Assembly: GCF_005145005.1 (NCBI RefSeq)
Contig: NZ_CP039712.1
Coordinates: forward strand, 1,863,501 to 1,927,500
Length of the DNA: 64,000 bases
Source: Vagococcus zengguangii
GTDB taxonomy: Bacteria > Bacillota > Bacilli > Lactobacillales > Vagococcaceae
Direction of reading: 5' to 3'
This document shows positions 1-9,125 of the stretch, in pieces (position 1 is the first letter of the stretch; every line of letters begins with the position of its first letter). The position numbers and the translations under genes are program-made. Below the pieces are notes generated by a model that worked only from the letters and a program-made list of their open reading frames with translations, did no database searches and had not been told where the DNA came from.

Positions 1-1506
1 CGGTAAATCACCAAATAAACGGCGATATTCACGATGATAGATTTTTTTCATTACTTGCTGTTTCTTAGGCTTATCAACGTCTTCTTTTTTCAGATATAGT
101 AGACGCAACATCTTTTCTCTTGTATTGCCTTGAGGTATTCCTGAAATTGGATAATACTGAACTGACTCAGGAAACAGACTTAATTTAGGCAAATGTTCTG
201 CCTTCATTAAATTTTTGTAGAAATACAATACGTAGTTACGTTTGTCCGCATCAATATTATCAAACATATTAAGTAGCGCCGTCGTAATCCCATTGTCCCA
301 TAAACCACCTACCATCAAGAAAACTGTTTCTTTGCCGTTGTGGCAACTTGAGACGGTAATCGAATCACTACTTTTATCTTCAAACATATGTTGAACAATT
401 TGTTTAGTCCCATTGGCTTGATCGACTGGGCAGAATTCTGCCAAAAACTCACTATAATCATTAGCTGATAGTGGTTGATTGATGACTAAGTTAGTTAATT
501 CTTCAATAGTGCTCGCTTCTTCAAATGGAAATTCATCCACTTGACGATAAACACCTCGAGTTGAAAAATACTCTTCTTTATCATAGGTGTATAACAGTAT
601 TCTTTTTTGCGTATTGGCAAAGTCAAACATAATAGATGAATAGTCGGTAATTAAGATATCGACTTGGCTAAGAAAATCATAAAGTTCCCAAGTTTTATCA
701 TAGAAAGTAATATTAGGAAAATCCTCTTCCTTAATGAATTGCATCTGGAATGGATGGAATTTAACCACTAATTCTTGATTAGCTCTTAAATGCGCACTTA
801 AGTACTCTAAATCACTCACCATTTTGTCAAGTTCATCGGTTTGATTCCCTAGAGTTCCACGCCATGTTGGCATATAAAAAATTAATTCTTTGTCATTACT
901 TTGCTTACCCGCAGCAAACAACAAACTGTTACGTGGTGAAGGCCCTACTACTAACTGACCTCCGTAAATATTAGTTAGGCCATAAGCACGTATCATGATT
1001 TCTTTCGTATAATCATTTGAAAAATAAAGACGGTCCGCTTGATAAAAATTACGTTGGACATTAGAAACATCTAGTGGACTATCGGTTTCATTTCCCATTT
1101 TCTTCAAAGGTGTGCCATGCCAAATAATATAGTATTGTTGTCCAGGGCGTTTGTTAAAGAAATCCCAGAAAGTTGTATCATTAACAATATATTTAGCTGT
1201 CGCCAAGTAACGCATATATTGTTTCGATCTAAATTTGACAACTGTCACATTAGGTAATTGGTATTTTTCATTCAGTTTTTCGAATTTACTAGGCTCTCTT
1301 AATGACAAAACTACCCGTAAATTTTGATGATTGTTCGATAGTTCTTGAACAATAGCAAAAATATGTCCTGTAAATTCGCTCCCTTGCGTACTCTCAACAA
1401 AAACGAGATTTTCTTCTATCGGTAACTTTTCGCTATAATTGATATAATGAATCGCTTCCCTATCTAATATATTTTGTTTAAAGGCACGCGCTACTTTTTT
1501 TATCAT
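1..1506 (-). CDS. Teichoic acid glycerophosphotransferase/glycosyltransferase, TagF-like (3' end outside window)
   Basis: The reading frame is open from an ATG at 1506 to the window edge, giving 502 codons without a stop, so the C-terminus is missing. The start follows AAGGAGT at a good distance. Residues from about 100 to 360 resemble the CDP-glycerol:poly(glycerophosphate) glycerophosphotransferase family: HGTPLKKMG near residue 130, a KFHPF motif, then ITDYSS and a DxEEY-like segment. This family is a peripheral membrane GT-B enzyme that adds glycerol- or ribitol-phosphate units to teichoic acid. After about residue 370 a second region (VFLMVGGLWDNGITTALLN) looks like the N-terminal half of a GT4-type glycosyltransferase, so the protein may be a fusion. 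It lies downstream of the tagG terminator and so is probably transcribed separately. The polymer made is not determinable here. Confidence 0.8.
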   Translation of the reverse strand, partial: MIKKVARAFKQNILDREAIHYINYSEKLPIEENLVFVESTQGSEFTGHIFAIVQELSNNHQNLRVVLSLREPSKFEKLNEKYQLPNVTVVKFRSKQYMRYLATAKYIVNDTTFWDFFNKRPGQQYYIIWHGTPLKKMGNETDSPLDVSNVQRNFYQADRLYFSNDYTKEIMIRAYGLTNIYGGQLVVGPSPRNSLLFAAGKQSNDKELIFYMPTWRGTLGNQTDELDKMVSDLEYLSAHLRANQELVVKFHPFQMQFIKEEDFPNITFYDKTWELYDFLSQVDILITDYSSIMFDFANTQKRILLYTYDKEEYFSTRGVYRQVDEFPFEEASTIEELTNLVINQPLSANDYSEFLAEFCPVDQANGTKQIVQHMFEDKSSDSITVSSCHNGKETVFLMVGGLWDNGITTALLNMFDNIDADKRNYVLYFYKNLMKAEHLPKLSLFPESVQYYPISGIPQGNTREKMLRLLYLKKEDVDKPKKQQVMKKIYHREYRRLFGDLP

Positions 1507-1596
1507 ACAGTACTCCTTCAATTCATCCTTATCTTTTTCCAATTTGGTCAAGTTTTACCTTTAATTATAGCATATTTTTAACTTTTTATAAAAAAA

Positions 1597-1648
1597 GGTC
1601 TCAAGTCTTTCTCTTCACCCACTTGGTGAAAAGAAATCACTTGAAACC
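1597..1648 (-). terminator. Rho-independent terminator of the tagH-tagG operon
   Basis: Arms GGTCTCAAGT (1597-1606) and ACTTGAAACC (1639-1648) pair, extended inwards by complementary TTCACC/GGTGAA tracts. On the minus strand the stem is followed by an uninterrupted T run. It lies 13 bases beyond the tagG stop codon. Confidence 0.85.
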
Positions 1649-1660
1649 AAACTAACTATT

Positions 1661-2479
1661 TTAAATAAAATCAACAAATCTTGCGCGGAATTTCATATGT
1701 AAATGAGAACCTAACGCTAATAAAATTAAAACAATCGTCCAGAAAAAGGCAGTCTGTGTGCCAATTTCCCAAAACCATTGACGTGATAAGAACGAATCAC
1801 GGAAACCGTTAATAATATAATACAGTGGATTCAATTCTAATAGTCTAACTAAACTATCGCGTCCTTTAAATTGTCCCATAGTGTGTAGATTCCAAATTGG
1901 TCCTGATAGGTAAAATAGTAATCTTAAAATCGACTGTAACATGATGTGATAATCTCTCACCAACACCGTAATCGTCGCATTTAAAATACCAAATGCGAAT
2001 AGAAAGGCAATCATACAGATGAAATAATAGAAATACTGTAACCAATAAATCGTTATCGGAACTTTTGCGATAAACATCGCCACTACTAACAATAGCATCA
2101 TCCAACGATAGCTGACAAAATTACTTGCCATGTTAACAGATGGCAAGACACTCACTGGGAATTTCATTTTTGAAACCATGCCTACTTGTTTAAAGATGCT
2201 ATTGGACATTCCTAAGATAGAGCTATTTAAGAAGAACCAGGTAATAATCCCCATTAACATCCACACAATAAACGGCACACCGTCGACTTGACGACCGCCA
2301 TTAACCCCTAAACCAAACACCAAGTAATAAATTCCTACTTGAATGGCTGGGTTTAAAAACTGCCACATTAAACCTAAATAATGACTTTGATACGTTGCTT
2401 TTTCTTCATAAGTTGAAATTCTTTTAATTATTCCTAAATTCTGGAATTGTTCTTTTAACACTAAAATAATATCATTCAC
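1661..2479 (-). CDS. tagG: Teichoic acid ABC transporter permease TagG
   Basis: This ABC-2 type permease of 272 residues exports the undecaprenyl-linked wall teichoic acid chain across the membrane together with TagH. The family signature is visible: an amphipathic N-terminus ending in YQSHYLGLMWQFLNPAIQ, then about six hydrophobic spans and a C-terminal LGSHLHMKFRARFVDFI. The length matches the family. The start is a GTG at 2479 preceded by AAAGGAG at nine bases. It is the last gene of a four-gene minus-strand group whose first gene is the cognate ATPase; splitting the two transporter genes by two synthesis genes is unusual but coherent. Confidence 0.9.
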   Translation of the reverse strand: MNDIILVLKEQFQNLGIIKRISTYEEKATYQSHYLGLMWQFLNPAIQVGIYYLVFGLGVNGGRQVDGVPFIVWMLMGIITWFFLNSSILGMSNSIFKQVGMVSKMKFPVSVLPSVNMASNFVSYRWMMLLLVVAMFIAKVPITIYWLQYFYYFICMIAFLFAFGILNATITVLVRDYHIMLQSILRLLFYLSGPIWNLHTMGQFKGRDSLVRLLELNPLYYIINGFRDSFLSRQWFWEIGTQTAFFWTIVLILLALGSHLHMKFRARFVDFI

Positions 2480-2495
2480 TCTCGTTGCTCCTTTG

Positions 2496-3230
2496 TTATT
2501 TGCCCTTATTCGCTCGGTACCATTTTTTGGCTTTCATCACAAAAAGTGGTAATTCAACAATGCGATATAGACGTTTTGGGTTACTCAATGAGCGGTATAA
2601 CCATTCTAAATTTAATTTAATAAAAATCTCAGGTGAACGTTTGACCGAACCACTAATCACATCAAATGCACCACCCACATCTTGGAAATACTTGGCTTCG
2701 ACTGCTTGATAGTGTTTAGCTAACCATCGTTCTTGTCTTGGGAAACCTAACGCCACAAAAACCATATCAGGTTGGGAAGCATTCATCTCCGCTACAATTT
2801 CATCTTCACTCAGCTTGGTATAGCCATCAATACTACCGGCAACCGTTAATCCTGGATAAGTTTTTTCAATATTGGTAACCGCTGCTTCTAAGACTTCAGG
2901 CTTCGCACCATATAAAAAGATGCGTTTATGATGTGTATGAGCAAATGTAAGCAGTTCATACATCAGTTCAATACCTGCGACACGCTCATTGATTTTCTTT
3001 TCTTGCTGTTGCGAGACTTTTACGATGCCAATCCCATCTGGAATGCGGTGAGTTGCTTGATTAATAAAGTCCACAATTTCCGGATATTCATCCGCATGTA
3101 ACCCAATTTGTGGGTTCACACTAATAAAAGTAAAAGGACCGGGTTGTTTATCCAATTCTGGTAAACTCTGGACAATGTCAGAAAGCGTAATGGCATCTAC
3201 TTCTAAACCATTAATATATTCGATTGTCAT
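2496..3230 (-). CDS. tagA: WecG/TagA/CpsF family N-acetylmannosaminyltransferase
   Basis: TagA/TarA adds ManNAc to GlcNAc-PP-undecaprenol, the committed step after TagO in wall teichoic acid linkage-unit synthesis. The 244-residue protein shows the family pattern: NPQIGLHADEYPEIVDFIN, PDGIGIV, a FLYGAKPEV loop and VALGFPRQERWL. I chose ATG 3230 because it follows AGGAGAAACGTT; an upstream ATG at 3299 lies inside the preceding gene with no ribosome site. The stop lies 16 bases before tagG, so translation is probably coupled within the operon. Confidence 0.9.
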   Translation of the reverse strand: MTIEYINGLEVDAITLSDIVQSLPELDKQPGPFTFISVNPQIGLHADEYPEIVDFINQATHRIPDGIGIVKVSQQQEKKINERVAGIELMYELLTFAHTHHKRIFLYGAKPEVLEAAVTNIEKTYPGLTVAGSIDGYTKLSEDEIVAEMNASQPDMVFVALGFPRQERWLAKHYQAVEAKYFQDVGGAFDVISGSVKRSPEIFIKLNLEWLYRSLSNPKRLYRIVELPLFVMKAKKWYRANKGK

Positions 3231-3240
3231 AACGTTTCTC

Positions 3241-4401
3241 CTATTTCTTAAGTTGTTGTTCAATATGCTGAACCAGACGTTTCGTTGCCGCCCCATCATT
3301 CGCTTGATTCCAACTTTTTAAACGACCGTTTTGGTTCGCGGTTAATTGGTTGAACGCTTGATTTAATGTCTTTTTACTCAGCACTGGTCTAATCCCAAAA
3401 CGCTGATAAAAATCACTTTGGACCCCAACCGTTTGCTGATAATCGTCTAAATCAAAAGTGTAATAAATCGTGATGCCTTTTGGATTAGCTAACTCATACT
3501 CAAACGGTATTGAGGAATAATCGGTTATTAAGACATCAATTGAATATAATAATTCTCTAAGCGACAACCCGCGTAAATCCATCTGCAAGTTAGTTAGCGT
3601 CTCGCTTGATAGTTGGCTCATCATATGCGGATGAACTTTTCCTAAGACAAAATAATCATCTGATAGTTCTGGTAACTGTTCTTGCCATTTTTTGACAGAT
3701 AGTTCGCTCTCACGATACGTCGGTGCGTAGAGAACCACTTGCTTGTGTTGTGCTTCAGGAAAAAGCTGCTTAAACTTTAACTGCGCTTGTTCCTTATTTT
3801 TTAAATCAAAAAAGTAATCAGTTCTAGGCACACCCGTCACTAGCATCTTAGTCCTTGGTTGATGATAGCTTGATTCAAAAACATCCGCCATTTCTTGTGA
3901 CCCAACGACATAATAATCGGTGGCATCATAGACTGCTTGAAATCTTTTCTGATCAGCCGTTGTTCGTTGCTTAGTTTTAGGATCTTCCCACCCAAAACAT
4001 TTAATCGCACCTGATGCATGCCAAATTTGGTAAACTTTGGTTGTTTTATCAAACGTAATGGCTCCTAAAAAGGCGATATAATTATCAATGACAACGACTT
4101 TTGCTTGTTTAAGCATTGCAAGTCCTTTTGCGAAAAATTGACCTGAGTTAATCGCGATACATTCAATTCCAAGTGACTGATACTGCACCACTTCCTGTAC
4201 AAGTTTTTTGTCATATAAGATTACTAACTGTTTCACCTCAACTGATTGCTTAAGTTGCTGAATCAGTTGATCGTTATTATCAGGAAATGTCAAAATGTAA
4301 ACGACTCGTTGCTGGCTACTACCCGAATTCCCGAGTTGACTAGCTAGCTTCACAGTTGTCATATACGTACGTTTAAGTAATTGGGTTACTAATCGACGCA
4401 T
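3241..4401 (-). CDS. CDP-glycerol glycerophosphotransferase family protein (TagB/TagF-like)
   Basis: The 386-residue protein carries the glycerophosphotransferase pattern: VYQIWHASGAIKCFGWEDP, a TGVPRTDYFF segment, YAPTYRES, KVHPHM, DVLITDYSSIPFEYEL and an F-D-DDYQ end. In wall teichoic acid synthesis a TagB-like enzyme adds the first glycerol phosphate to the ManNAc-GlcNAc linkage unit, and a TagF-like enzyme extends it. Position between tagH and tagA favours a primase role, but sequence alone does not separate the two. The ATG at 4401 sits behind GGGGTG at a normal distance; a GTG nine bases upstream (4410) overlaps that ribosome site and is less likely. Confidence 0.8.
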   Translation of the reverse strand: MRRLVTQLLKRTYMTTVKLASQLGNSGSSQQRVVYILTFPDNNDQLIQQLKQSVEVKQLVILYDKKLVQEVVQYQSLGIECIAINSGQFFAKGLAMLKQAKVVVIDNYIAFLGAITFDKTTKVYQIWHASGAIKCFGWEDPKTKQRTTADQKRFQAVYDATDYYVVGSQEMADVFESSYHQPRTKMLVTGVPRTDYFFDLKNKEQAQLKFKQLFPEAQHKQVVLYAPTYRESELSVKKWQEQLPELSDDYFVLGKVHPHMMSQLSSETLTNLQMDLRGLSLRELLYSIDVLITDYSSIPFEYELANPKGITIYYTFDLDDYQQTVGVQSDFYQRFGIRPVLSKKTLNQAFNQLTANQNGRLKSWNQANDGAATKRLVQHIEQQLKK

Positions 4402-4416
4402 TGTCTTCACCCCAAA

Positions 4417-5475
4417 CTATTTATGTTCAATAAATTTTTCTAATGTTTCGGCTTCTTGAACGGGAGCCATACTTGACTGGAATAGTGAAGCCGGATTTTT
4501 GATAACCGACGTTAATGAGCGACCACTTAAATGTGTGCCTCCAAATAATAGCAAGGCGAAAAGCCCTAAAACTAACATTACTTTGGTTAAATTACTCATT
4601 TTGCCAATAGCTGGTTCAGCTAGTGCTTCTTTACCTAAGCCTTGCTCTTTAGCAATTGCTGGTAGTTTTTCTTTTGAAAATTCTTTTTGTTGTTTTTTAT
4701 AATCGTTTTGATAGTCTTTCTTTTCTTTCGCAGATAGACCTTTAAACCATTTAGTGAATTCTTTATAGTTTTTTACGACTTCTTTTGTTTCTCCGTACTC
4801 ACGTAATTCACCGTAATGCATCCACACGACTTTGTCACAAATCTTTTCAATCTGACCTAGTGAGTGACTGACAAATAAAATTGTTTTACCTTGATCTTTA
4901 AATAGTTGAATGCGGTCGATACATTTTTGATAGAAGGTGTCATCTCCAACTGACAATGCTTCATCGATAATTAATATATCGGGATTTTGATGAACCGCGA
5001 CAGCAAAACCTAAACGAGACTTCATCCCACTTGAATAGTTTTTTACTGGTTGGTCGATAAAATCGCCTAAATCGGCAAATTCGATAATTTCAGGCATTAA
5101 CTCATCAATTTGTTTGTTAGTCATTCCGGTCATTAAGCATTTCAAACGAATGTTTTCCATGCCTGTTAATTGCCCTTTAAGCCCTGCACCGATTGCGATA
5201 ATCGAAGTTTCACCATTAATTTCCATCACACCTGAAGTATGGGGGATAATCCCCGCGATGATATTGGATAAAGTTGATTTCCCCGAACCGTTAATCCCTA
5301 CTAATCCAACTGTTTCGCCAGCTGGTACTTCTAATGTTATCCCTTTTAACGCCCAAAAGTGTGGCACTTTTTTTTGAGAAAGCCTAAATAGTGCCTTAAT
5401 TTTATCTGACTTTTGTTTATAAAGATCATATTCTTTTGTGACCAATTGTAACCTAATCTTAATTTCTTTACTCAT
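4417..5475 (-). CDS. tagH: Teichoic acid export ATPase TagH
   Basis: This is the ATP-binding subunit of the TagGH wall teichoic acid exporter. Residues 1-245 form an ABC domain: FWALKGITLEVPAGETVGLVG, Walker A GINGSGKST, signature NYSSGMKSRLGFAVA, Walker B DILIIDEALSVGD and H-loop FVSHS. A lysine-rich linker (KKDYQNDYKKQQKE) leads to one transmembrane span (VMLVLGLFALLLFGG) and a short extracytoplasmic tail. At 352 residues it is much shorter than Bacillus TagH, which has a long extracellular C-terminus. ATG 5475 follows AAGGTGG; the GTG at 5484 is part of that site. Confidence 0.88.
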   Translation of the reverse strand: MSKEIKIRLQLVTKEYDLYKQKSDKIKALFRLSQKKVPHFWALKGITLEVPAGETVGLVGINGSGKSTLSNIIAGIIPHTSGVMEINGETSIIAIGAGLKGQLTGMENIRLKCLMTGMTNKQIDELMPEIIEFADLGDFIDQPVKNYSSGMKSRLGFAVAVHQNPDILIIDEALSVGDDTFYQKCIDRIQLFKDQGKTILFVSHSLGQIEKICDKVVWMHYGELREYGETKEVVKNYKEFTKWFKGLSAKEKKDYQNDYKKQQKEFSKEKLPAIAKEQGLGKEALAEPAIGKMSNLTKVMLVLGLFALLLFGGTHLSGRSLTSVIKNPASLFQSSMAPVQEAETLEKFIEHK

Positions 5476-5527
5476 ATTTACCACCTTGGTTAATTATTCT
5501 TCCTGTTTCTTACGAATATCGTTTCCT

Positions 5528-5536
5528 ATTATAGCA
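5528..5536 (-). promoter_or_regulatory. Extended -10 promoter for tagH operon
   Basis: The minus strand reads TGCTATAAT, an extended -10 consensus, about 50 bases upstream of the tagH start. No good -35 is visible at 17 bases. Confidence 0.55.
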
Positions 5537-5570
5537 AAAAACAGAACAATTATCTTCTTTTACGATAAAA

Positions 5571-5612
5571 TGACAAAGGAGCTTGACATAGATTGTCACG
5601 CTCCTTATGTCT
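5571..5612 (-). terminator. Terminator downstream of the LCP ligase gene
   Basis: GACAAAGGAGC with TTGACA pairs with TGTCA and GCTCCTTATGTC, a long stem with a short loop, followed on the minus strand by a T-rich tract. It separates the LCP gene from the tagH operon. Confidence 0.75.
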
Positions 5613-5642
5613 TTTTAGTTATTTAATACTCAATATTTTAGT

Positions 5643-6815
5643 CTAATCAGGTATCCCCATACCATCTTGTGGGAAAGTACTTGGCGAAACGATGCCATTT
5701 GAAACAAATTCATAATCGGCTGCATCACGCTCATCCTCTGGTTCTTTTCCTAATAAGACGTTAATTTTATGACTAACGTAGTCAATACTATCTTGGTGTA
5801 ACCCAACATAACTTGCACCATAGTAGCTAAAACTCATCCATGACAGTTTGTTCTGATTAATTGTATAGTTAGTTGATAAGCCTGATTCACCAATTTTCAT
5901 GATAGTCGAGCGATCAATATTTGTCCAAAAATGACCATCCATCGCTTTTAATACTGATTCTAACTTAGAAATAGAACCCACATTCATGGCTTGATTAATC
6001 AATGACATTAAAACTTCTTGTTGGCGATTACCACGTTCGATGTCGTTATCTTTCTTACGCGTACGAGCAAAGGCCAATGCTTGCTCACCGTTTAGGCGTC
6101 GCTTACCTTCTTTCAGATCAACGACTACTTCTCCTTTAGCGTTTTGTTCAACAATATCGTAAGGCACATCGACTTCAACCCCACCAAATGCATCAACAAC
6201 ACTTTCAAATGCGTTAAAGTCCACTGTAATATAATAATTAATCGTAGTATTGAATAAGTTTTCTACTGCATCAATCGCAGCTTCAGCTGATTCAGATTCA
6301 ACATTTTCCCCTTCAGATTTTGCATAAGATTCACCTTGTGCATAAGCCGAATTGATTTTTTCATAACCTGAATAATAATTTGGCACTTCGATGTAAGTAT
6401 AAGTATCACGAGGAATACTTACCATGTTAATGACTTCTTTTTCAGGACTCATTGTTAACAAAATCATTGAATCGGTACGTGTACTTTGTAAGTCGCGATC
6501 TTCATCATTATCGACCCCCATTAATAAAATTGAAATGGGGTCATTGATAGGATCAATATGTAAGTTCAAATCAGAACGTGTTGAAATTGGTGAGTATGAA
6601 TTATCAATCACACGAGTTGTTTGACCTACTAGTTTAGCTGCATAGGCTAGTCCGCCTAAGATTACTAATAAAAATAGTAAAAGTAGTGTTTTTAACACTG
6701 CCTTACCTTTTCCTCTTTTATTATTTTCTTTTCTTTTACGCCTCGCCTTATAGCCACCTAACTTCTTCTGACTTCGACGGTATTCAGATCTACTTGCTAT
6801 TTGAGATTGTGTCAT
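5643..6815 (-). CDS. LytR-CpsA-Psr (LCP) family cell-wall polymer ligase
   Basis: LCP proteins transfer teichoic acids or capsular polymers from undecaprenyl phosphate to peptidoglycan on the outer membrane face. The 390-residue protein has a basic cytoplasmic head (GYKARRKRKENNKRGKG), one transmembrane span at about residues 40-60, then the LCP domain: ISILLMGVDNDEDRDLQSTRTDSMILLTM, VSIPRDTYTYI, INSAYAQG, YYITVDFNAFESVVDAFGGVEVDVP and LNGEQALAFARTRK with the catalytic arginines and aspartates. I chose ATG 6815 (after AAAAAGGATG) over an ATG at 6857. Its position beside tagO and the teichoic acid genes suggests wall teichoic acid as the substrate. Confidence 0.9.
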   Translation of the reverse strand: MTQSQIASRSEYRRSQKKLGGYKARRKRKENNKRGKGKAVLKTLLLLFLLVILGGLAYAAKLVGQTTRVIDNSYSPISTRSDLNLHIDPINDPISILLMGVDNDEDRDLQSTRTDSMILLTMSPEKEVINMVSIPRDTYTYIEVPNYYSGYEKINSAYAQGESYAKSEGENVESESAEAAIDAVENLFNTTINYYITVDFNAFESVVDAFGGVEVDVPYDIVEQNAKGEVVVDLKEGKRRLNGEQALAFARTRKKDNDIERGNRQQEVLMSLINQAMNVGSISKLESVLKAMDGHFWTNIDRSTIMKIGESGLSTNYTINQNKLSWMSFSYYGASYVGLHQDSIDYVSHKINVLLGKEPEDERDAADYEFVSNGIVSPSTFPQDGMGIPD

Positions 6816-6881
6816 TTTATTTACATCCTTTTTAATCTTTCTAATTCTTAATTCCATCTCTACTTCAAAAATAATCGGTTA

Positions 6882-6910
6882 ATTATATCATAAATAATTA
6901 AACAATTGTA
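6882..6910 (-). promoter_or_regulatory. Promoter of the LCP gene
   Basis: The minus strand has TGATATAAT (an extended -10) 17 bases from a weak -35-like TACAAT, about 70 bases before the LCP start. It diverges from the tagO promoter. Confidence 0.5.
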
Positions 6911-6950
6911 GATTGTTTAAGCAAACTTAATATTTGAACATTTTTAACAG

Positions 6951-6979
6951 TTGGAACAAGCGTTTTTTTGAGGTATAAT
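6951..6979 (+). promoter_or_regulatory. Sigma-A promoter of tagO
   Basis: TTGGAA (6951-6956), a 17-base spacer and TATAAT (6974-6979), about 35 bases upstream of the tagO start. Confidence 0.75.
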
Positions 6980-7013
6980 AGTAGCGTGTGACTATATGAA
7001 AGTAGGTAACTTT

Positions 7014-8153
7014 ATGAGTTTTATTCTAAGTTTAATCGTAAGGCTAATTATCACCTTTTTCTTAGCTTTAGGATTGACCCCCATCATCCAGCGCTTTTCA
7101 TGTTTAATTGGCGCAGTAGATGTTCCTAACAAACGACGTATTAATAAAAAAATCATGCCCTCAGCTGGTGGGCTTGCCATATATTTAGCCTTTTCGATTG
7201 CGATTACTTGTTTATTTAGAGATATTTTCCCTCTTGGCTATTCGCTAAAATTAATTTTAGGAGCCGCTATTATTATCGCTACGGGATTAATTGACGATAT
7301 TAAGGAAATATCGCCACGAGCTAAAACAATAGGCATGCTGTTAGCCGCTTTTTATGCCTATTTCGTGCTAAACATTCGCATGGATATTGTCAATGTCTTT
7401 TCTTTTGAAAACATCGATTTGGGTTGGCTTAGCTTTCCGTTGACCGTGTTATGGATTTTAGGATTTGTCAATGCGATTAATTTAATCGATGGTTTAGATG
7501 GTCTGGCTTCTGGTGTTTCAATCATTGCCTTAACAACTATTGGCTTTATCGGTTATATCGCTTCAACCTCAGGTGCCATTATCGTACAAGTTCCGATTAT
7601 GATATTTATTTTAGTCGCAAGTATCGGTGGTTTCCTACCGTTTAATTTTTTCCCAGCAAAAATTTATTTAGGTGATACTGGCGCACTGTTCTTAGGCTAT
7701 ATGATTGCTATTCTTTCCTTACAAGGATTGAAAAATGCGACACTTGTTTCTTTAATTACTCCGTTGATTATTTTAGGCGTGCCAATAACAGATACTTTTT
7801 ATGCCATTATTCGTCGTAAATTAAAAAAACAATCTATTTCAAAACCCGATAGTATGCATTTGCATCACCGTCTCTTATCATTGGGCTTCACTCATCGTGG
7901 AGCAGTGTTAATGATTTATGTGTTAGCCTTAACTTTCTCACTAATTGCGTTATTATATTCAGCCTCAAGTTCTATTGCGAACGTCGTAATGATTGTGGCC
8001 GTAGTCTTTGGCTTAGAACTATTTGTCGAACAAATCGGCTTAGTAGGAGAAGAGCAACGACCGCTTCTCAATGCGATGCGCTATATTGGTAACAAAGCTT
8101 ATCGTAATAAAGTCAAAGCTGAACGTTATAATAGAAAAAAAGAAAAAAAATAA
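7014..8153 (+). CDS. tagO: Undecaprenyl-phosphate N-acetylglucosamine-1-phosphate transferase TagO/WecA
   Basis: TagO starts wall teichoic acid synthesis by moving GlcNAc-1-phosphate from UDP-GlcNAc to undecaprenyl phosphate. The 379-residue polytopic protein shows the family motifs: VPNKRRINKKIMPSAGG near residue 40, GLIDDIKEI near 91-99, NAINLIDGLDGLASG near 153-167, YLGDTGALFLGYM and the HLHHRL carbohydrate-recognition segment. About ten hydrophobic spans are visible and the C-terminus is lysine-rich. ATG 7014 follows AAAGTAGGTAA; an ATG at 6996 has no ribosome site. It diverges from the LCP gene and lies near tagG, tagA and tagH, giving the linkage-unit steps in one locus. Confidence 0.93.
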   Translation: MSFILSLIVRLIITFFLALGLTPIIQRFSCLIGAVDVPNKRRINKKIMPSAGGLAIYLAFSIAITCLFRDIFPLGYSLKLILGAAIIIATGLIDDIKEISPRAKTIGMLLAAFYAYFVLNIRMDIVNVFSFENIDLGWLSFPLTVLWILGFVNAINLIDGLDGLASGVSIIALTTIGFIGYIASTSGAIIVQVPIMIFILVASIGGFLPFNFFPAKIYLGDTGALFLGYMIAILSLQGLKNATLVSLITPLIILGVPITDTFYAIIRRKLKKQSISKPDSMHLHHRLLSLGFTHRGAVLMIYVLALTFSLIALLYSASSSIANVVMIVAVVFGLELFVEQIGLVGEEQRPLLNAMRYIGNKAYRNKVKAERYNRKKEKK

Positions 8154-8190
8154 ACTGCCTGGAACTTAAGAGGTTCCGGCAGTTTTTTTA
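8154..8190. terminator. Bidirectional terminator between tagO and yihY
   Basis: ACTGCCTGGAAC and GGTTCCGGCAGT form a near-perfect stem flanked by A and T runs, so it can serve both convergent genes. It overlaps the last codons of the minus-strand gene. Confidence 0.9.
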
Positions 8191-9083
8191 TTGTTCAATA
8201 ATTTCTTTTTAACTTTTGATAAGCTCATGCGTTTCTCTTTAATATTACCTTCGATAAATTCTTGCGTAGCCGCATTCAACACACCACCCAAAATAATCAC
8301 AATAGCAGCAAAGTTCAACCATAATAAGACGACAATCAAACTTCCAACAATTCCGTAACTATTGTAAGTACTGGCAAAATATTTAACGTAGTAACCAAAT
8401 ATTTGCGTTAGAGACATCCAGCCAGCCGTTGCCACAATCGCCCCGGGAAAAATATAACGAATTTTCGACTTCACGTTAGGCAAAACAAAATATATTAAGC
8501 ACATCGTCACAAAAATCCCTGTCATCGTCGTTGGTAATTTCCAAGAAGACAAATTTTTATAAATTTCACCGACAATCGGAAAATCCGGGGTGATATGTTC
8601 AATAACCCCTTGACCGAATGTAAAGACTGTTGTCAGTAAAATAATCAGTAACATAAAGGAAAATATTATCAATACCGAGAGCACACGACGCACAATAAAA
8701 TTTTGATTTTTTCCTACACCGTAGACTTTATTAAGTGACACTTGTAGGGCATTAATACTTCGACTAGCCGCCCAAATAGTAGTTAAAGCCGAAATTGATA
8801 ATAGTCCACCATCTGTTGTTCGCAATAATGACGTAATGGTTCCTTCTATTAAATTATAAATATCAAGTGGGATTAACACTTTAATATAATTTAATACTTC
8901 CACGCTGTTAAGTGACGTGTAAGGAAGTAAGTTTCCCACCAAAATAATCAAAGGAAAAATCGAGAAAAGAAGGTAATAAGCAATCGCTGATGAGGATGTA
9001 CCAATCTCACCGCGACCAAAACTTTGCCAAAGCAACTGACAAAAATGTTGAAACGATTTAGGCTTCACATGTTTATCTACCAT
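8166..9083 (-). CDS. YihY/virulence factor BrkB family membrane protein
   Basis: The 305-residue polytopic membrane protein has the YihY family signature near the N-terminus (SSSAIAYYLLFSIFPLIILVGNLLPY) followed by about six transmembrane spans, including WLNFAAIVIILGGVLNA. The family was once mislabelled ribonuclease BN; its role is not established. ATG 9083 is preceded by GGAGGAGGGAGAAG. The C-terminal tail (KVKKKLLNNKKTAGTS) is basic and probably cytoplasmic. The 3' codons lie inside the shared terminator stem. Confidence 0.85.
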   Translation of the reverse strand: MVDKHVKPKSFQHFCQLLWQSFGRGEIGTSSSAIAYYLLFSIFPLIILVGNLLPYTSLNSVEVLNYIKVLIPLDIYNLIEGTITSLLRTTDGGLLSISALTTIWAASRSINALQVSLNKVYGVGKNQNFIVRRVLSVLIIFSFMLLIILLTTVFTFGQGVIEHITPDFPIVGEIYKNLSSWKLPTTMTGIFVTMCLIYFVLPNVKSKIRYIFPGAIVATAGWMSLTQIFGYYVKYFASTYNSYGIVGSLIVVLLWLNFAAIVIILGGVLNAATQEFIEGNIKEKRMSLSKVKKKLLNNKKTAGTS

Positions 9084-9125
9084 CTTCTCCCTCCTCCTTA
9101 TATGATGATAACGAAAACTTTCAGA

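Noticed and set aside
1866..2105. Several reading frames of 60-150 codons lying opposite or inside larger genes, for example here, 9365-9610, 10132-10596 and 18190-18615
   Set aside because: They are antisense or out-of-frame to well-supported genes, lack ribosome sites and show no family resemblance; they reflect codon bias of the real genes.
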